Below, piece after piece: positions 25,701 through 39,100 of a stretch of 64,000 bases of DNA. The stretch is from Oasisia sp. SBJ-2009 (lineage: Eukaryota; Annelida; Polychaeta; Sabellida; Siboglinidae). Positions within the stretch are counted from its first letter, which is position 1. The number at the start of each line of letters is the position of its first letter. Made by a program: the position numbers and the translations under genes. A model generated the notes under the pieces. That model made no database searches. It had not been told where the DNA came from and saw only the letters and a program-made list of their open reading frames with translations. The DNA lies in assembly GCA_964017155.1 (NCBI GenBank), contig OZ024860.1, positions 50,369,863-50,433,862 on the forward strand. The letters are read 5' to 3'.

Positions 25701-28700
25701 TCTATAGCTAACCTTTTTCTTTTTAAAATGTTTAGCCATTAGGTAACTGGCTACTGGGTTGTGCGAACTTAGAATTGTGTGAACCTAGGGTTGTGTGAAC
25801 CTAGGGTTGTGTGAACCTAGGGTTGTGTGAACCTAGGGTTGTGTGAACCTAGGGTTGTGGAACCTAGGGTTATGTGAATCTAGGGTGTGTGTACGCAGGG
25901 TTATGTTAACCAAGAGTTATGTTAACCAAGGGTTGTGTGAACCTAGGGTAATACTATTACAGTCCTGTAAAACGTCCACATCCAGCTTATATTCGGCACA
26001 CATCAAGATGTTCAGATGTAGTGCGGTAGTGGTTCACACGCTATAAGCTTACGCGGGGGAAGTTCACTGCACTGTTGGACTAAAGAATGCACTGGATAAG
26101 CAGATGAGAGATTGCTCTCTAAAGACAGACTTATGTAGCCCAGTGGTCCTGACTGAATGAGTGAGATGATAAGATCAGGAGTCAGCACAGATTACCAGGT
26201 CAGCCAGTGTGATCTGTTGAACAAGACAGTGGAGGAGAGATAGGATCTCGCAGTGAAAGTGGGCAGCAGCTTTGTCTGCCAGTGCCAGGGGTACATAGAG
26301 AGCACATCCATTGTCATGCTGGATGGGTAGGGGGGATTATAAAATAAAGAAACGCCCTCGTAAACAGGACACTCACACTGGTGTCATCAGGTTTACGAAG
26401 ACACGCTCGCACGCATGCATGTCTGATCAGGTCACACCAGATTATTCACCGAACTTGTGCGTTCTTGTGCAGCTTATATATTGGGTTCTATCTACTCTAG
26501 TGAGGACAGTAAAACTTCTGCACTACAGCCATTTCACACAAAAAGAGGGCACTGGCCCACCTCACTACCGCCTCCCTCAACACTCACACATTACATTTCC
26601 ATCTGTTCACACTCAATAACACTGACTACAGCTGCATATTCACTTGTATCTGAGACCATCCCCGACTCCACCCTCAAATAAAACATACCAAGATCAATGC
26701 CCAATTCAGATCACCCCATTGCAACGGTACAAACGACTGGGTGGATGAGTGCCGAACTAAAGTCGACTCACCATAAGTTTCTAGATGCTTCAGACAGCTA
26801 TGTACAATGTAGGGTACTTGGGGCGCGTGTGTCCACATCCCCCGTTCCCGCCGAGCATTGTCGGGGTTCGTTGTCGATGACGACAATGACAGGGCGTCAA
26901 GTAGATTCGAACCGATGCTCTTGCTGTCCGCTTCCGACAGCGAATCAGAACTGACACCACTGGCGCCACCCTGTGGGCAGAAATGAAACATTAAAAAAAT
27001 GAAAACTTCTTCATTTGATATATGTAAGTTAGCATTTCCACATGTAATACAATAGATTAATTATTATTAATATTAATTAATAATTGTTATGCATATGCAG
27101 AGGACAACTATGTTCAAGCGTGCTGACAACGTTTAAAACAGTAAAACTTATATAACGACTCGTGTAGCTACAAAATGTAATAAAATAAAACGTTCGAAAA
27201 ATAGCATTTACCATAGTTCTGTTTAATGAATCATTAAACTAAGCTGTATTAAACAAACCAGTTCAGCCTTAATTTTTGGGAAGTGGCAGGTTATAATCAC
27301 TGATGTAGTAATTATTATAAAATATTACATTTATATGATTTATAATTAACATTTATACAAGTGTTTCTGCTCAAATGTGCTACATTAAATGAGGAAATGA
27401 TGAAGACACCTGGAGGACACCAAATAGTGACGATGGTTCTGTTTTACAAAGCACATTGTTTTAACTATTAATTATGGGTCATGGAACAGTGACCCTACTA
27501 GTCTAAACCAACATGCTACTGTGATGATATTAATGGTCCAGCATGGGAACAATCATAGGATTTAGCCACACAAGCGGTCACTCAATTTTGGGTTGCCTTA
27601 TCGCAAAATGGCCAATGTGTGCAAAGTCATATCATGCTGACCGTTCGATAAGGCTGCAATTACAGGACTCACTGGCAATGGTCGGATGTAGATAGACACA
27701 TGTAGTTACACATGATTGCCCACGATCATAATTCCCATTGATTAGCCTGGGAAGCAGATGGTGTTTATGAGCACAACCGGGTAGTTCCGCGACTATCCAC
27801 CAGGTGGCACCACCAGGTGGCGATTGGGTGCAGTGAAATATCCTAATGTCTTGCCTTTTTGGTTAGAGCATTTTACATTTATTATCCGTGCACATGTGCA
27901 GTGAGGTACTGGATAATGTGGTTCTGTAGTTGTTTATATGAGTATTAATAACAATCCCGTATAATAAAAACATGACAAAAACTTACCGAAGAGCTGCTTG
28001 ACTTTCTGCAAGAGGGAAAAATAAAATAAAATTAGACAGGAAAATACAACGCAAGAATCATCTTTGATGACGAAATCAAAGCATAAAGCAAATACATGTA
28101 GCATAACAGTAGCCTTGGACATAAGTGAAATGTTGAGATGTTTGCCATAGATTCCTGAGTTGTGGGAATTGAAGCAACAAACAGGACTTAAAGTGGCACT
28201 TCACATTGTTAAATACAACGCAACTACATTGCAATATAACTGCAGAATTGTTACACAAAACTTAGGCAGCACTATTACACGCACACACATGAAGGAAAAA
28301 ACCCAACCCCAAAATGTTAAGCTGTACAACTGAATCATCTTTGCAGGGTTTGAAGGAACAATAAAATAACACACAGACTTCTGCTGACGCTGACTAAGAC
28401 CCAGAAATCACATCTTGCACAAGGCCACAGTTCAACTACAACATCTGCATAACCCCGTAGATAAACATCTGCTGGATGTTTGGAATACCAGGGCCCATCT
28501 ATCTCCCCAGGAGGGTGAGATAAAGCCCCCAGCAGGTAGGGAGGGCATCCAGGGTAGGAAGCAAGGGTTCTTCCCCTGCTATAGTCCTGCACTTAACCAG
28601 TAAGTCTGGGCTGCATTAAGGAGCTGTGGAGAAGGGAAGGTAAATATGACATAAATAGGAAACACGTGAGGTCAGATATGACTGCAGCTGTAAACATGGG

Positions 28701-31700
28701 CCTATATTTACACAGCCCCAGAGGGAATAAGGCACAGATCCGGGCCAGGGAGATGCCCAGAAATATGGCAACCCACAGTCTCCAGGGGCGAGTTCAGACA
28801 GACAGCTGCTCACACGGGGGGGGGGGGGGGGGGGGGGGGGCTGAAATTACCCCAACAACATCTTCAAATAAATAACCACCTCTGTTGATATATTAGTTGT
28901 ACTGAGCATGTGACCTTTTAAGAAGAAAAAACAATGTTAAAAGTTTCAAATATTTCCCATGAGAAATTCAATGACACATCATTCAGTGATAAAACTATAC
29001 CATTTCTCTAGAACCCAACACTACAAAAATACACATTGTGGTATATTGTTTGGTTATTTATTTATTTAGGCCCTTTTGGTTACATTTTTAAAGCCGTACA
29101 AGTTATCTAACTAACACGACATCCAAATTAAGATTCGTCAAAATTGAGATGGTCCAAACTTGGTCAACAAGTTATATTAGAAATAAATAAAACATTCATA
29201 TGAAATAAAAACTGTCCAGCCCAGAAAGATCAACAAAGTAAGCAATCAATTTATCAAAAGGAGACGAATCACAGAAAAATTTAAGTTTAACAACCATAAG
29301 CTGCAAAACAAACTCTGATCTTCTGGTAGAAACGATCGCTATAAATCAAAGGAAAATTTGAATTCTTCAAATACCTCCAGAGGTGCCTAACACAAACAAA
29401 GACATGCCTTAACTAAACATGTTATGTGTCTTGGCCGTCCAGAGTGGTCAATTGGGGACATGACAGGCAAGAATGCTCCAGACAGGGAAAGCCACGCTGA
29501 GCCTTTCTACAAACTCCAGCGTTCTGTTTATATTTGCCCTGTGTGTGTAGGTAGCATGTGGCTCGGTGAGTGTCTCTACAGGGCCCACAATGCACTAGTG
29601 CAGGTACGATAAGACGGGAACAGTGTTACTGTCAATAAATATCAATATTTCCCTGTAAAATAGTGACAATTTAAGCGAATAAAATGTATTTTTTTAACAA
29701 ATGCAAAATTCACATTGTCAGGTAAATATAATTTTACTTCGGCACTGAAGTTACCCACTCCTGTTTCATGTAATTATGAAACACAACAATTTCAGATGGT
29801 CTTATTACATTGTTTTAGGAGGCACGTGCAATTGCATAACACAAATTATTTTATTTATATACCATTATTATTTATAATTTTTTTTCTTTCCGAATTGGTT
29901 CATGTGTACAGATCAATGGTTCTGATCTGTCCACTAGAGGACTCTGCGGTGAACGTACCGAGACGGTCGGTGGGTCTGTGTGGTGAGATCGAGGCTGTCC
30001 CGTCGTTCTCGCACTAGGGACGGCTTCTGTCGCTGTAACTCTGAGTCATTCGCAACACATTTTCCAATTGGGATTCCAAACGTCCACCCCGCACTGGTGG
30101 AATCTGCAATATAAATAAAGAATAATAAAATACAATATTTATATAGCACCATAATCACACGGTGCTCTATGGCACTTTACAGTAATATAATAATAATTAA
30201 AAAAATCTGCAGAGAAATTAAAACATTACATTATTCAGTTAAATAATTTAAAAGCTAAACAACCAATAGTCGTAAATTGAATTAAAGAGTAAAAATACAA
30301 TTCTATATAAGGATAGTAAACCGAAAAGGCATAGGTGTAACAAATACACAACAGGAACACATCATATGAAATAAACTGATCTACAATGTCATAACACACA
30401 CAGTCAAAGGAACTGCACATTATTTAAAGTCAAGAAAACATAAAGAGCAACCTCACTACTTGGGTCAAACTAAGGACTGGGTAAACAATGGCAAGGTGGC
30501 TGCATTACTGAGGTGACCTTAATTTCGATAACGTGTATGTATGTATTGTGTTGACAAAATGGTCAAATAAAAACAAATTCTTCTTCTTCAAGGTGTATGA
30601 ATTACTGAGGTGACCATAAAGTCGGGTTACTATGTATGCATAAATGTTGAATTAAATGCCAATTAATACGTAAATAAGGTTACTATCATAACTGTTAAGT
30701 TGAAGCTACAATTCTGCAAAGTTGAATAAAAACTGAAAGGACATTACACCTGTATCAGATGGCAGGTGTAAAGGATAATTACTTGGTGCAGTTAGCAGGG
30801 GTAACTGGCTCTCTCTGTCCACTGTGGACAGCCAATCTCTAATAACAGGTTTAGATTAATTGAGTAATGGGAACAAAGGTGATTAATTGAGATTCGGTGA
30901 ACCATGACATTCAGTGAAGTGACTAATTTGTGCCCAGCCAGTTGCTCAGTCTGAGCCTTGAGGCTGTCAGTGCCCAGGGACACAAAGGCAGTTAGGTTTT
31001 ATGGCAACAGGCAGAGATTCCGGGACAGGGAAGCTAAGTGGGAGAGGATGGGGAGATTTGGGATTCAGAACAACTTTCTTATTTAGTTAATATCCTGCTG
31101 TTTTAATATCCCCATACATCGTGATCTGTTTCCCAACGCGCTTAGTGTTTTTTAGCATATTTGAATAGAGCACAGTCAGACGGAAATAATGATACCATAA
31201 TTTGTGAGTGCTGAAATAACCACCATAATTGGTTTACATAAAACATGAAAGTAGTCAGCGAAAGTTGTTACTTTTTGGTCAATATTTATTATTGACAAAA
31301 GTCCTGGGCTGTTGAATTTCTGTAGTTGTTGTGAGTAAACAAAATGAAGAGAGGAATATAAACACGAGGACCGAAAGGTGTCTAGGCACACAACATGAGT
31401 AAGGTCCAAGCAGTGGCTAGACAGACTGGATGGCCCTTGGCAAGCAGCCAGATGTTGAAATAATGACCAAACTACATGTACTATCAAAAGGTACAGGTCA
31501 TTCCCGGTGGATTGACTAGATGAGTCAATATTACATACAGATGCAACAAAACAAAGAATGATCACAGTACAGCAGCGATACACTGTGTGTATCGACTACA
31601 ATACAAAACACCCGACTCATATGTTGTGACAGAATGTATTACTTTTACATTTTATTTTGTGAAATAACAAACTATGTGGCCCCTACAGAATAGTGATTAT

Positions 31701-34700
31701 GATCCTGCATGCCTGATCAATGCCAAAACATCATTGCCCCCCCCCCCCCCTTCCCCTCCCCCCTCCCCCCACCCCCTAATAGAAACAAACCACCACCAAT
31801 TAGCAACTAAGAACTGTGCCCCACCTGTTGGTCTCATTACCACCAGAATGGCCCACTCAATTACATCTTAAGTTAAATCCCATTATCTCGTTACAGCTTC
31901 ATTATGGAACTAAACAGTAGCCACACAAAAACTCTCATTGGATAATTAATTACCCATCTACTGAAATATGCATGGACAAATTCCCTTGTTGAAAACTGAA
32001 CCCGTTCAAGCGCAGGCCGACGCTTAAAAATCTGGCATGAAACCTACTACGTCTGACAATGACACATAATTAACTACACAATAGCTGAAGTCTGTGCTCC
32101 ATTCATGGGGACACAGAATCCACCCTGGATCACCCTCAAATGTAGCTGTCGGAGGGTAATACCCATCCATATAAAGAGTAAACACAAGCTCGTGTATATT
32201 ACTTATTACGGTTCATTTCAATGTTTTAGTACTTTTACACTTCACTGTTCAATCGAACACCGTCTTGTATAATGTGGAAAATATTCAGCTTTGTTGCAAA
32301 CACACAAAATAATTTGTACTATTATCATTTAGGAGGGGTCATGTTTAGGTATCGTTTTTTAGAGACTACCAGCCATTCTGAGTCATGACAAATAACAACA
32401 TATACAATACAATACTATACAATAAAACTTTATTGTCCCGAACCGGGAAATTCATTCATTCATATTCATGCATTTGACCCTGGCACACACCAGACAGAAG
32501 GAACCAACGCATTAAGTGCCACTTCCAAAAGACACTGATGTGAACAAATCTGTCCAAACTTCAAAATAGCCGCTGATGGAACCAAAACAGCATTCTCGTG
32601 ATTGACAATCCCACTCGCCCAACACAACACGCCCCACCACAGGGTAGGGTGAGAACACACCCCAGTGCACTGAAGTGACGACAGTGCTCAAGTTAACCCC
32701 GTGAGTAAATCACACGGTGCATTGTGAGGTTCTTTGTGGACCACCCAGTGGCATTAATCAAACCACTGAGGTTTCCCACTGAAAACCAATAATTAACCGC
32801 AACTGACAGACCAGGTTCGCCTGAGAGAGGAGGTCATGTGATCAAACATGGCCGTCAAGAGAAAATTCTACACAAAGATAATGGGGACGTATGGGAAAAA
32901 CAGAACAACACCTGGACCTGAATCTACTTTTGAAGGTGAAGGAATAAAAGACTCACTGAAGGAATAAAACCCACCATTACCTTCTTTGTCTTTGCCCTTG
33001 TCTTTGAAGTTGTCCAGAAAACCTCCGGACATTGTGCGTTTCTTCAGTGAGAACCCACTTCGCTTCGACCGTTTCGTTGCCGTCCAATCTGAAGAAAGTA
33101 CGGAATGAAAACATTTCCGTGCAACACAATAAACTACACAATAGGACTAAACATACAGTCTTGTAGTAGGCAATGTTAGAAGAACATAGAACCAAACACA
33201 CAGTCTGCAAAACATATCAAAATGGTTAAAGTTCACCAAAAAAATGTATGCGACAATTGGCTGTGTTTTACATAGTGCACTGTAAATTGATAAGTAATAG
33301 AAAATCTACAGATGTGATTTATCATTTTAATTTCTTTGAAATGTCACTGCAAGGAAGGTCATGCTGTAAAGTAATCTGTAAACCGAGATGACAAGAAACT
33401 GTCACTAGAGGTCATTCTGTACTGGTGACAGACATTAACAAATGTAAAGGTAAGTTGTACTACGACGTGACATCTAGTCCTGCCAAAAAGTGCCCTAAAC
33501 GTCACTCCCTGGTCACACAAACACGTTCTCAACTCCTCTGGAAACCATTCAGCCACACAGCAATGACAGCACAAAGACCACTTTCTACAAACTCCCTGCT
33601 ATTCACCAGCTATGGCCACCTCTAAGAAGAAACAGGACACGCTCCAGTTGTGTGAAACGTCCAGTTTGTGACCAAAGTGTCACCAACTAAAACAATGTCC
33701 ATGTCATGTAGTCAATGACAACATTATTTCAGCTCACATTATCCATTTGTGGTGTCAGTGTTACCAAAAATTAAATGATCTGCATTAAACGGTGTTTAGT
33801 CCCACAGAGGTGTAGGTGACAGAAATCAGAGTCAGACATGTTCCACTCAACGTCGACTCTGTAGCGACACAAGAGTAATTACTGACGACGCGTCAAGTAA
33901 GGACTGGGCATTGTGTCAGAAGGCACGACAATGACACTGACAATGACAATGACACACAACGGAGCTGGAATCTTGGCAGGTTTCAACCAACTGTGGATGT
34001 CAATGGGGCAAATAGCACTGGTGCTGGTCAGGGTGGGGCAGGAACAGTCACTGGGGAGTAGGTGACAGGGCAGGGTTGGTGACAATGACAACGCCATATT
34101 TCATAACTAATCAGTCAGAACAATCAGAAAAGGGTCAAATAAGGTGGGTCAAAGTATAAATAAAAAGGCAAGAAATAACACTAATATGACGCCTGGTCAG
34201 GACTTAGGTTTGGTTTTGCCGCGCAATAAGGACAATGTTCCCACAACTAGGGGGCTATCTGAAGCCTGTAACAACTTGACTGCATGGACATCTGCAGATA
34301 AGTCATAACGCTGACCTTATGCTGACCCCTGATCTGACCTCTTAACCTGACACACTTCAGTATCTCAAAAAAACATGTTTGAAAAGCTTACATCACAAAA
34401 CAAGTTTAGACAGTCAATAAACCCAATCACTCCTGCCATAATAGAGCACGTAATCAGTTGACTTGTACATGGCAATTTCTTTGGTAAGTATTCTCAGGCC
34501 TTGTTTACCGTGCTATTAACCGAGCAGATGAAGTGCGATATAAATAATTTGTAGGTGTTGTCAATTCCCTCATCGACAAAAGTTTCAGGCATTTATAAGC
34601 GTGTCCGTCAGGCATGAGTGTGTTGATATGGTGTGTAGAATAGACCGCCTCTTTCAAGTGGCACCTAACAGAAAGGTCTATACAAATCAACCGGACATTG

Positions 34701-36093
34701 CTAGATTTGTGTGCGATATAACAAACACGAACAGAACCAGTCATGCTTCAGCGATCAGCTCTGAATACACACTCGTGCTGGCGTTAAACAAGACATAAAA
34801 AGTCAAGATCTCGCGGAGCGCGATATAAATACATTCAGTGTTTAAATAACACACGTTATTATGCGGCCTGCGGCAAAAAGCGTCGCCGGTGTAAAATCCA
34901 CGAGAATAGTCGTCTCACTTGGATCAGGTGACAGAGAGCTCAAGTGACCGGTGACGTTTTGTGGCTAAGCAAAATAAAAACACCCGAGAATGCGATACTT
35001 TACGCTGCTAAAATCTAGCGAAATCTCCCATTCAAACACCGAAGTTTATAAATAATAATGGCAGCTGTTCTGAAGATTACAAAGGAATTTTTTTCAGGCT
35101 ACTCCAAGGGGTTATTCAACCTCCCCCTTTTGTCAGTAACCAAAGAAATGTATTTTTACAGCTTTGTTTTTGTCTTTTACAACAGGGTCGGGGTAAAATA
35201 CAGTTTTAAAGGCAAACAGTCTGTGAATTGTTGTATGTTGGAACTAAGTACTCAAAATGTAGTAAAATGTAAGTGGAGATGTGGGATTAAGTTCTCCAAG
35301 GGTGACTACAGATGCCACTTGTCCTGTGGGAAAACCCTGCCAGCTGACAGGAGGACACTGAGTAGGTCTTACATACAGTGTAGGTGAACTGTTGTTTGAT
35401 GGGCGACTTACAGAAGGGCGAATGAACAATCCCTGAATACAACATGGACCAGCAAAATGAATGATCCCTGAATACAACATGGAAACAGCAAAATGAATGA
35501 TCCCTGAATACAACATGGAATAGCAAAATGAATGATCCCAGAGCCGACCCTTCTCAATTAGCTGGTTTTGGGGTCAGCCAGGAATGGCTGAGCTGTCTTT
35601 GTGGACCCCAGGGTGCATAAATCACCCTGTCTGAGTCCATGCACTGCATCAATCATCCCATAGGAAACCCCAACTATGGTGGTCAATATATCAGGTCCAG
35701 TCTACCTGGACATTCACAATGGCCACAAGAGGATTAATCAGAACGTGTCAACAGGACTGTAGTTGTCATTCATGGCTGTACCAACAGTTCTCTGGCTCTC
35801 TCTCAGTCACATGGATGTGTCAACCTGTGTTTATCCGTCCACTGTAGAAGCAAACAGTGCCTGGGTGGTGAGTTGATGACAAAACTAGAGGCCAGTAAAT
35901 ACACACATAACACCCATGTAGGTCAGAGTCAGGGCACTGGGTTAATTTGTTCTGAACAAGTTTCCGGTAGGTGAGTTCTCTAGAGTGTCGTCACAATGTC
36001 TCAAGGGAGGTATTGTGTCCCCGGCATGTGATATGGAGGTGGGGGAGGGAGAGGGTGTCTACATTCAGCGGGTCCCAGTCTGAAATAGACCTG

Positions 36094-36157
<64 letters not shown>

Positions 36158-39100
36158 TGTGTGAATGTGTGTGCGTGCATGTGCGTGTGCGCATGTGCGT
36201 GCATGTTTGTGTGTGTGTGCATGCACACGTGTGCACGTGTGTATGTGCGTACACGTGTGTCCATGCATGCATGCGTATGTGTGTGTTTGTATGTGTGCAT
36301 GAAAGCTACATTTGTGAATAAAAACTGTACACACACATAACTGGCATCTTTCACAGACTAGGAAGTTCTTCGGAAATTCAACACGTTACCCAACTTTCTC
36401 TGCCCTCTTTGGAGTGCAGAGAAACTGCATTCTTACCACACAACTCTACAGGCTACGAAGCCCCTGTTTCTCCTACCCCAAGTGTACCACATTTTGCCCG
36501 TTCTCCCTCCATGAACCCTCTGCTTCCCTTTCCTCCACCTGGCCTCCCTGATAATACTTCCTCCTACATTTTCATTTCCATGGAATATCCCCCTCTATTG
36601 CCCAAAACATGTCCCATCTCCTTCTGCTGGAGTGTCTACATAATTTATTACTAAAAGCATTCCTTAAATGGCTACGGCCAGACGTTTTTCACTTCACATT
36701 GAGTTTGGTTTGCATTTGTGAAGGTTGTTTACGTTTGATGGGAGTGTTAATTTCAGGCTTTCATGTGACAATGGCCTGTGAGAGTGTCAACAGACATGAG
36801 AGGGGAGGTGTACACTGGTGTCACTTTGTCATGACCTCATCCCTAATGATCACATCATGTCCTGCCTAGCTGGGCCTCTGTTTATGTGATGCCTGTCAAA
36901 ATAAACAAACAGACTAGCAAACTTGCTGTAATTGACAGTGCACTTAATTTGGCCATGTGTCACCCTTTCAGCAAAGTAATCAACAGGCTGGTAAAATTGC
37001 ATAAATCTCCGACCAGCCAATGGTGTTTTTTTTCGTAATTCTCTGCCCAATTCATAGGTGTATTATAATGATGTCATTTATAAACATTACTTAGGCACAT
37101 GAAAACCCATTAACTATAGTCAATATAGTCCAGCAGACCTCTCGAAAAAGACCGACTGTTCCATGTAGTTCCTTTCAATGACTCCTTTGATGTTGAACAG
37201 TTTTACAATTGACATTGTTCAGAACTAGTCTACCAGAACTGTTTTAATGCAAAAGAAAAGTTGTGAGAACATGATAATTTTATAGGCTTCACGGGTTTAA
37301 AAATACAGGCCTGAGCATGATACCAGCACCAGAGTGGCAAAAATATCTGAAAACCTAAATAAAAGGATTTTAAAAAGGGAATACATTGTATTTGTGAATC
37401 CAGAATAAGAATATCTCTGTACCTCATCAACCACGTAAGTATTCAATCAACAAGTTGGCCAACTGTGCACCTGTTGACTTCAGCGTACCTGAGTCGGTTT
37501 TATGATAATCACCACATCTTAAACAGACTTAGCAGATGTTTTTGATGGTGATCTCGGAAATTAATGCTCTTCTCTTCCCTGCCCAATTCACAGGTGGCGC
37601 CACTGCATCAATTTACTTTATTTCCCCCTATGTTACTTTGCCATAACCTGGACACAAGTCTCTCTATACTATTGTTTTAATTTTGCAGTCTTGATCAAAG
37701 ACAAAGAGTATGGCAGACAAAACTGCCTACGTTTCAAAATGGCACCAAATCGAATCAAAACCATTGATTTCTATCCATGTATTGTTTCACTTTCGGTTTT
37801 TTTAGCCGAGAAGTAAATTACGATCACTTTTATTCCTTAGCAGCGGCCTTGCGTACTGACAACTGGCAACACCAGGGTGCGCCACTGAGACACGTTCGCT
37901 GGTGTGTCACTGAAATAGTATCCTCAGTAATATGGTGCCACGGCTTTTGCATTTTGCAAGAGATCTTTAAATTTAACAAAGGATTTTATTGATGATGGCA
38001 TTCCTTGTTGGGTCTTTGTGTTTAGGAAAAGTCCCTAATAACTTCAACACAGGGACCATCTCATAACAACACGGGGACCATCTCATAACAACACGGGGAC
38101 CATCTCATTACAACACGGGGACCATCTCATAACAACACGGGGACCATCTCATAACAACACGGGGACCATCTCATAACAACACGGGGACCATCTCATAACA
38201 ACACGGGGACCATCTCATAACAACACGGGGACCATCTCATAACAACACGGGGACCATCTCATAACAACACGGGGACCATCTCATAACAACACGGGACCAT
38301 CTCATAACAACACGGGGACCATCTCATAACAACACGGGGACCATCTCATAACAACACGGGGACCATCTCATAACAACACGGGGACCATCTCATAACAACA
38401 CGGGGACCATCTCATAACAACACGGGGACCATCTCATAACGTAGTGGACAGGACAGGGTCAGACACACCCAGCAAAGCCACTGGACACTGTCCAGACACT
38501 ATCACCAAAGCAACATCGCAGGTGGTCAGTACATGTGCACAAGAGGAATTCCAGTGGCTCTCTGATTTATGGTGGTCAGCCTGTTAATGTCCCTCAGTCC
38601 TCTCTCCCCTTCCCTAGCCCTGGGGAGTCAATCTTCCCTGCACTGTCCAGATGACCCTGTGGGGCAGAGGGTGATGGATGGGAGCAATAAAACTGCCCCC
38701 TCTCCCTGGGAAGCTGGGGGGAGTAATTGCCTGCAGCCTGTGGAGGTGAGACCACAAGACAGGAGACAAACAAACACCCCACCAAGGCCTGTGACAGTGT
38801 CACAAGACACGTCACCAACAGGTGTCACAAGACACGTCACCAACAGGTGTCACAAGACATGTCACCAACAGGTGTCACAAGACATGTCACCAACAGGTGT
38901 CACAAGACATGTCACCAACAGGTATCACAAGACATGTCACCAACAGGTGTCACAAGACATGTCACTAACAGGTGTCACAAGACATGTCGCCAACAGGTAT
39001 CACAAGACATGTCACCAACAGGTGTCACAAGACATGTCACTAACAGGTGTCACCAGACATGTCACCAACATGTGTAATAAGACATGTCACCAACAGGTGT

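Larger units (their letters stand above)
30104..32980 (-). other. Intron between exons B and C
   Basis: 2.9 kb with the dispersed element at its 3' end, a C-rich tract at 31737-31778 and a second repeat fragment at 32400-32465. No exon seen. Confidence 0.75.
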
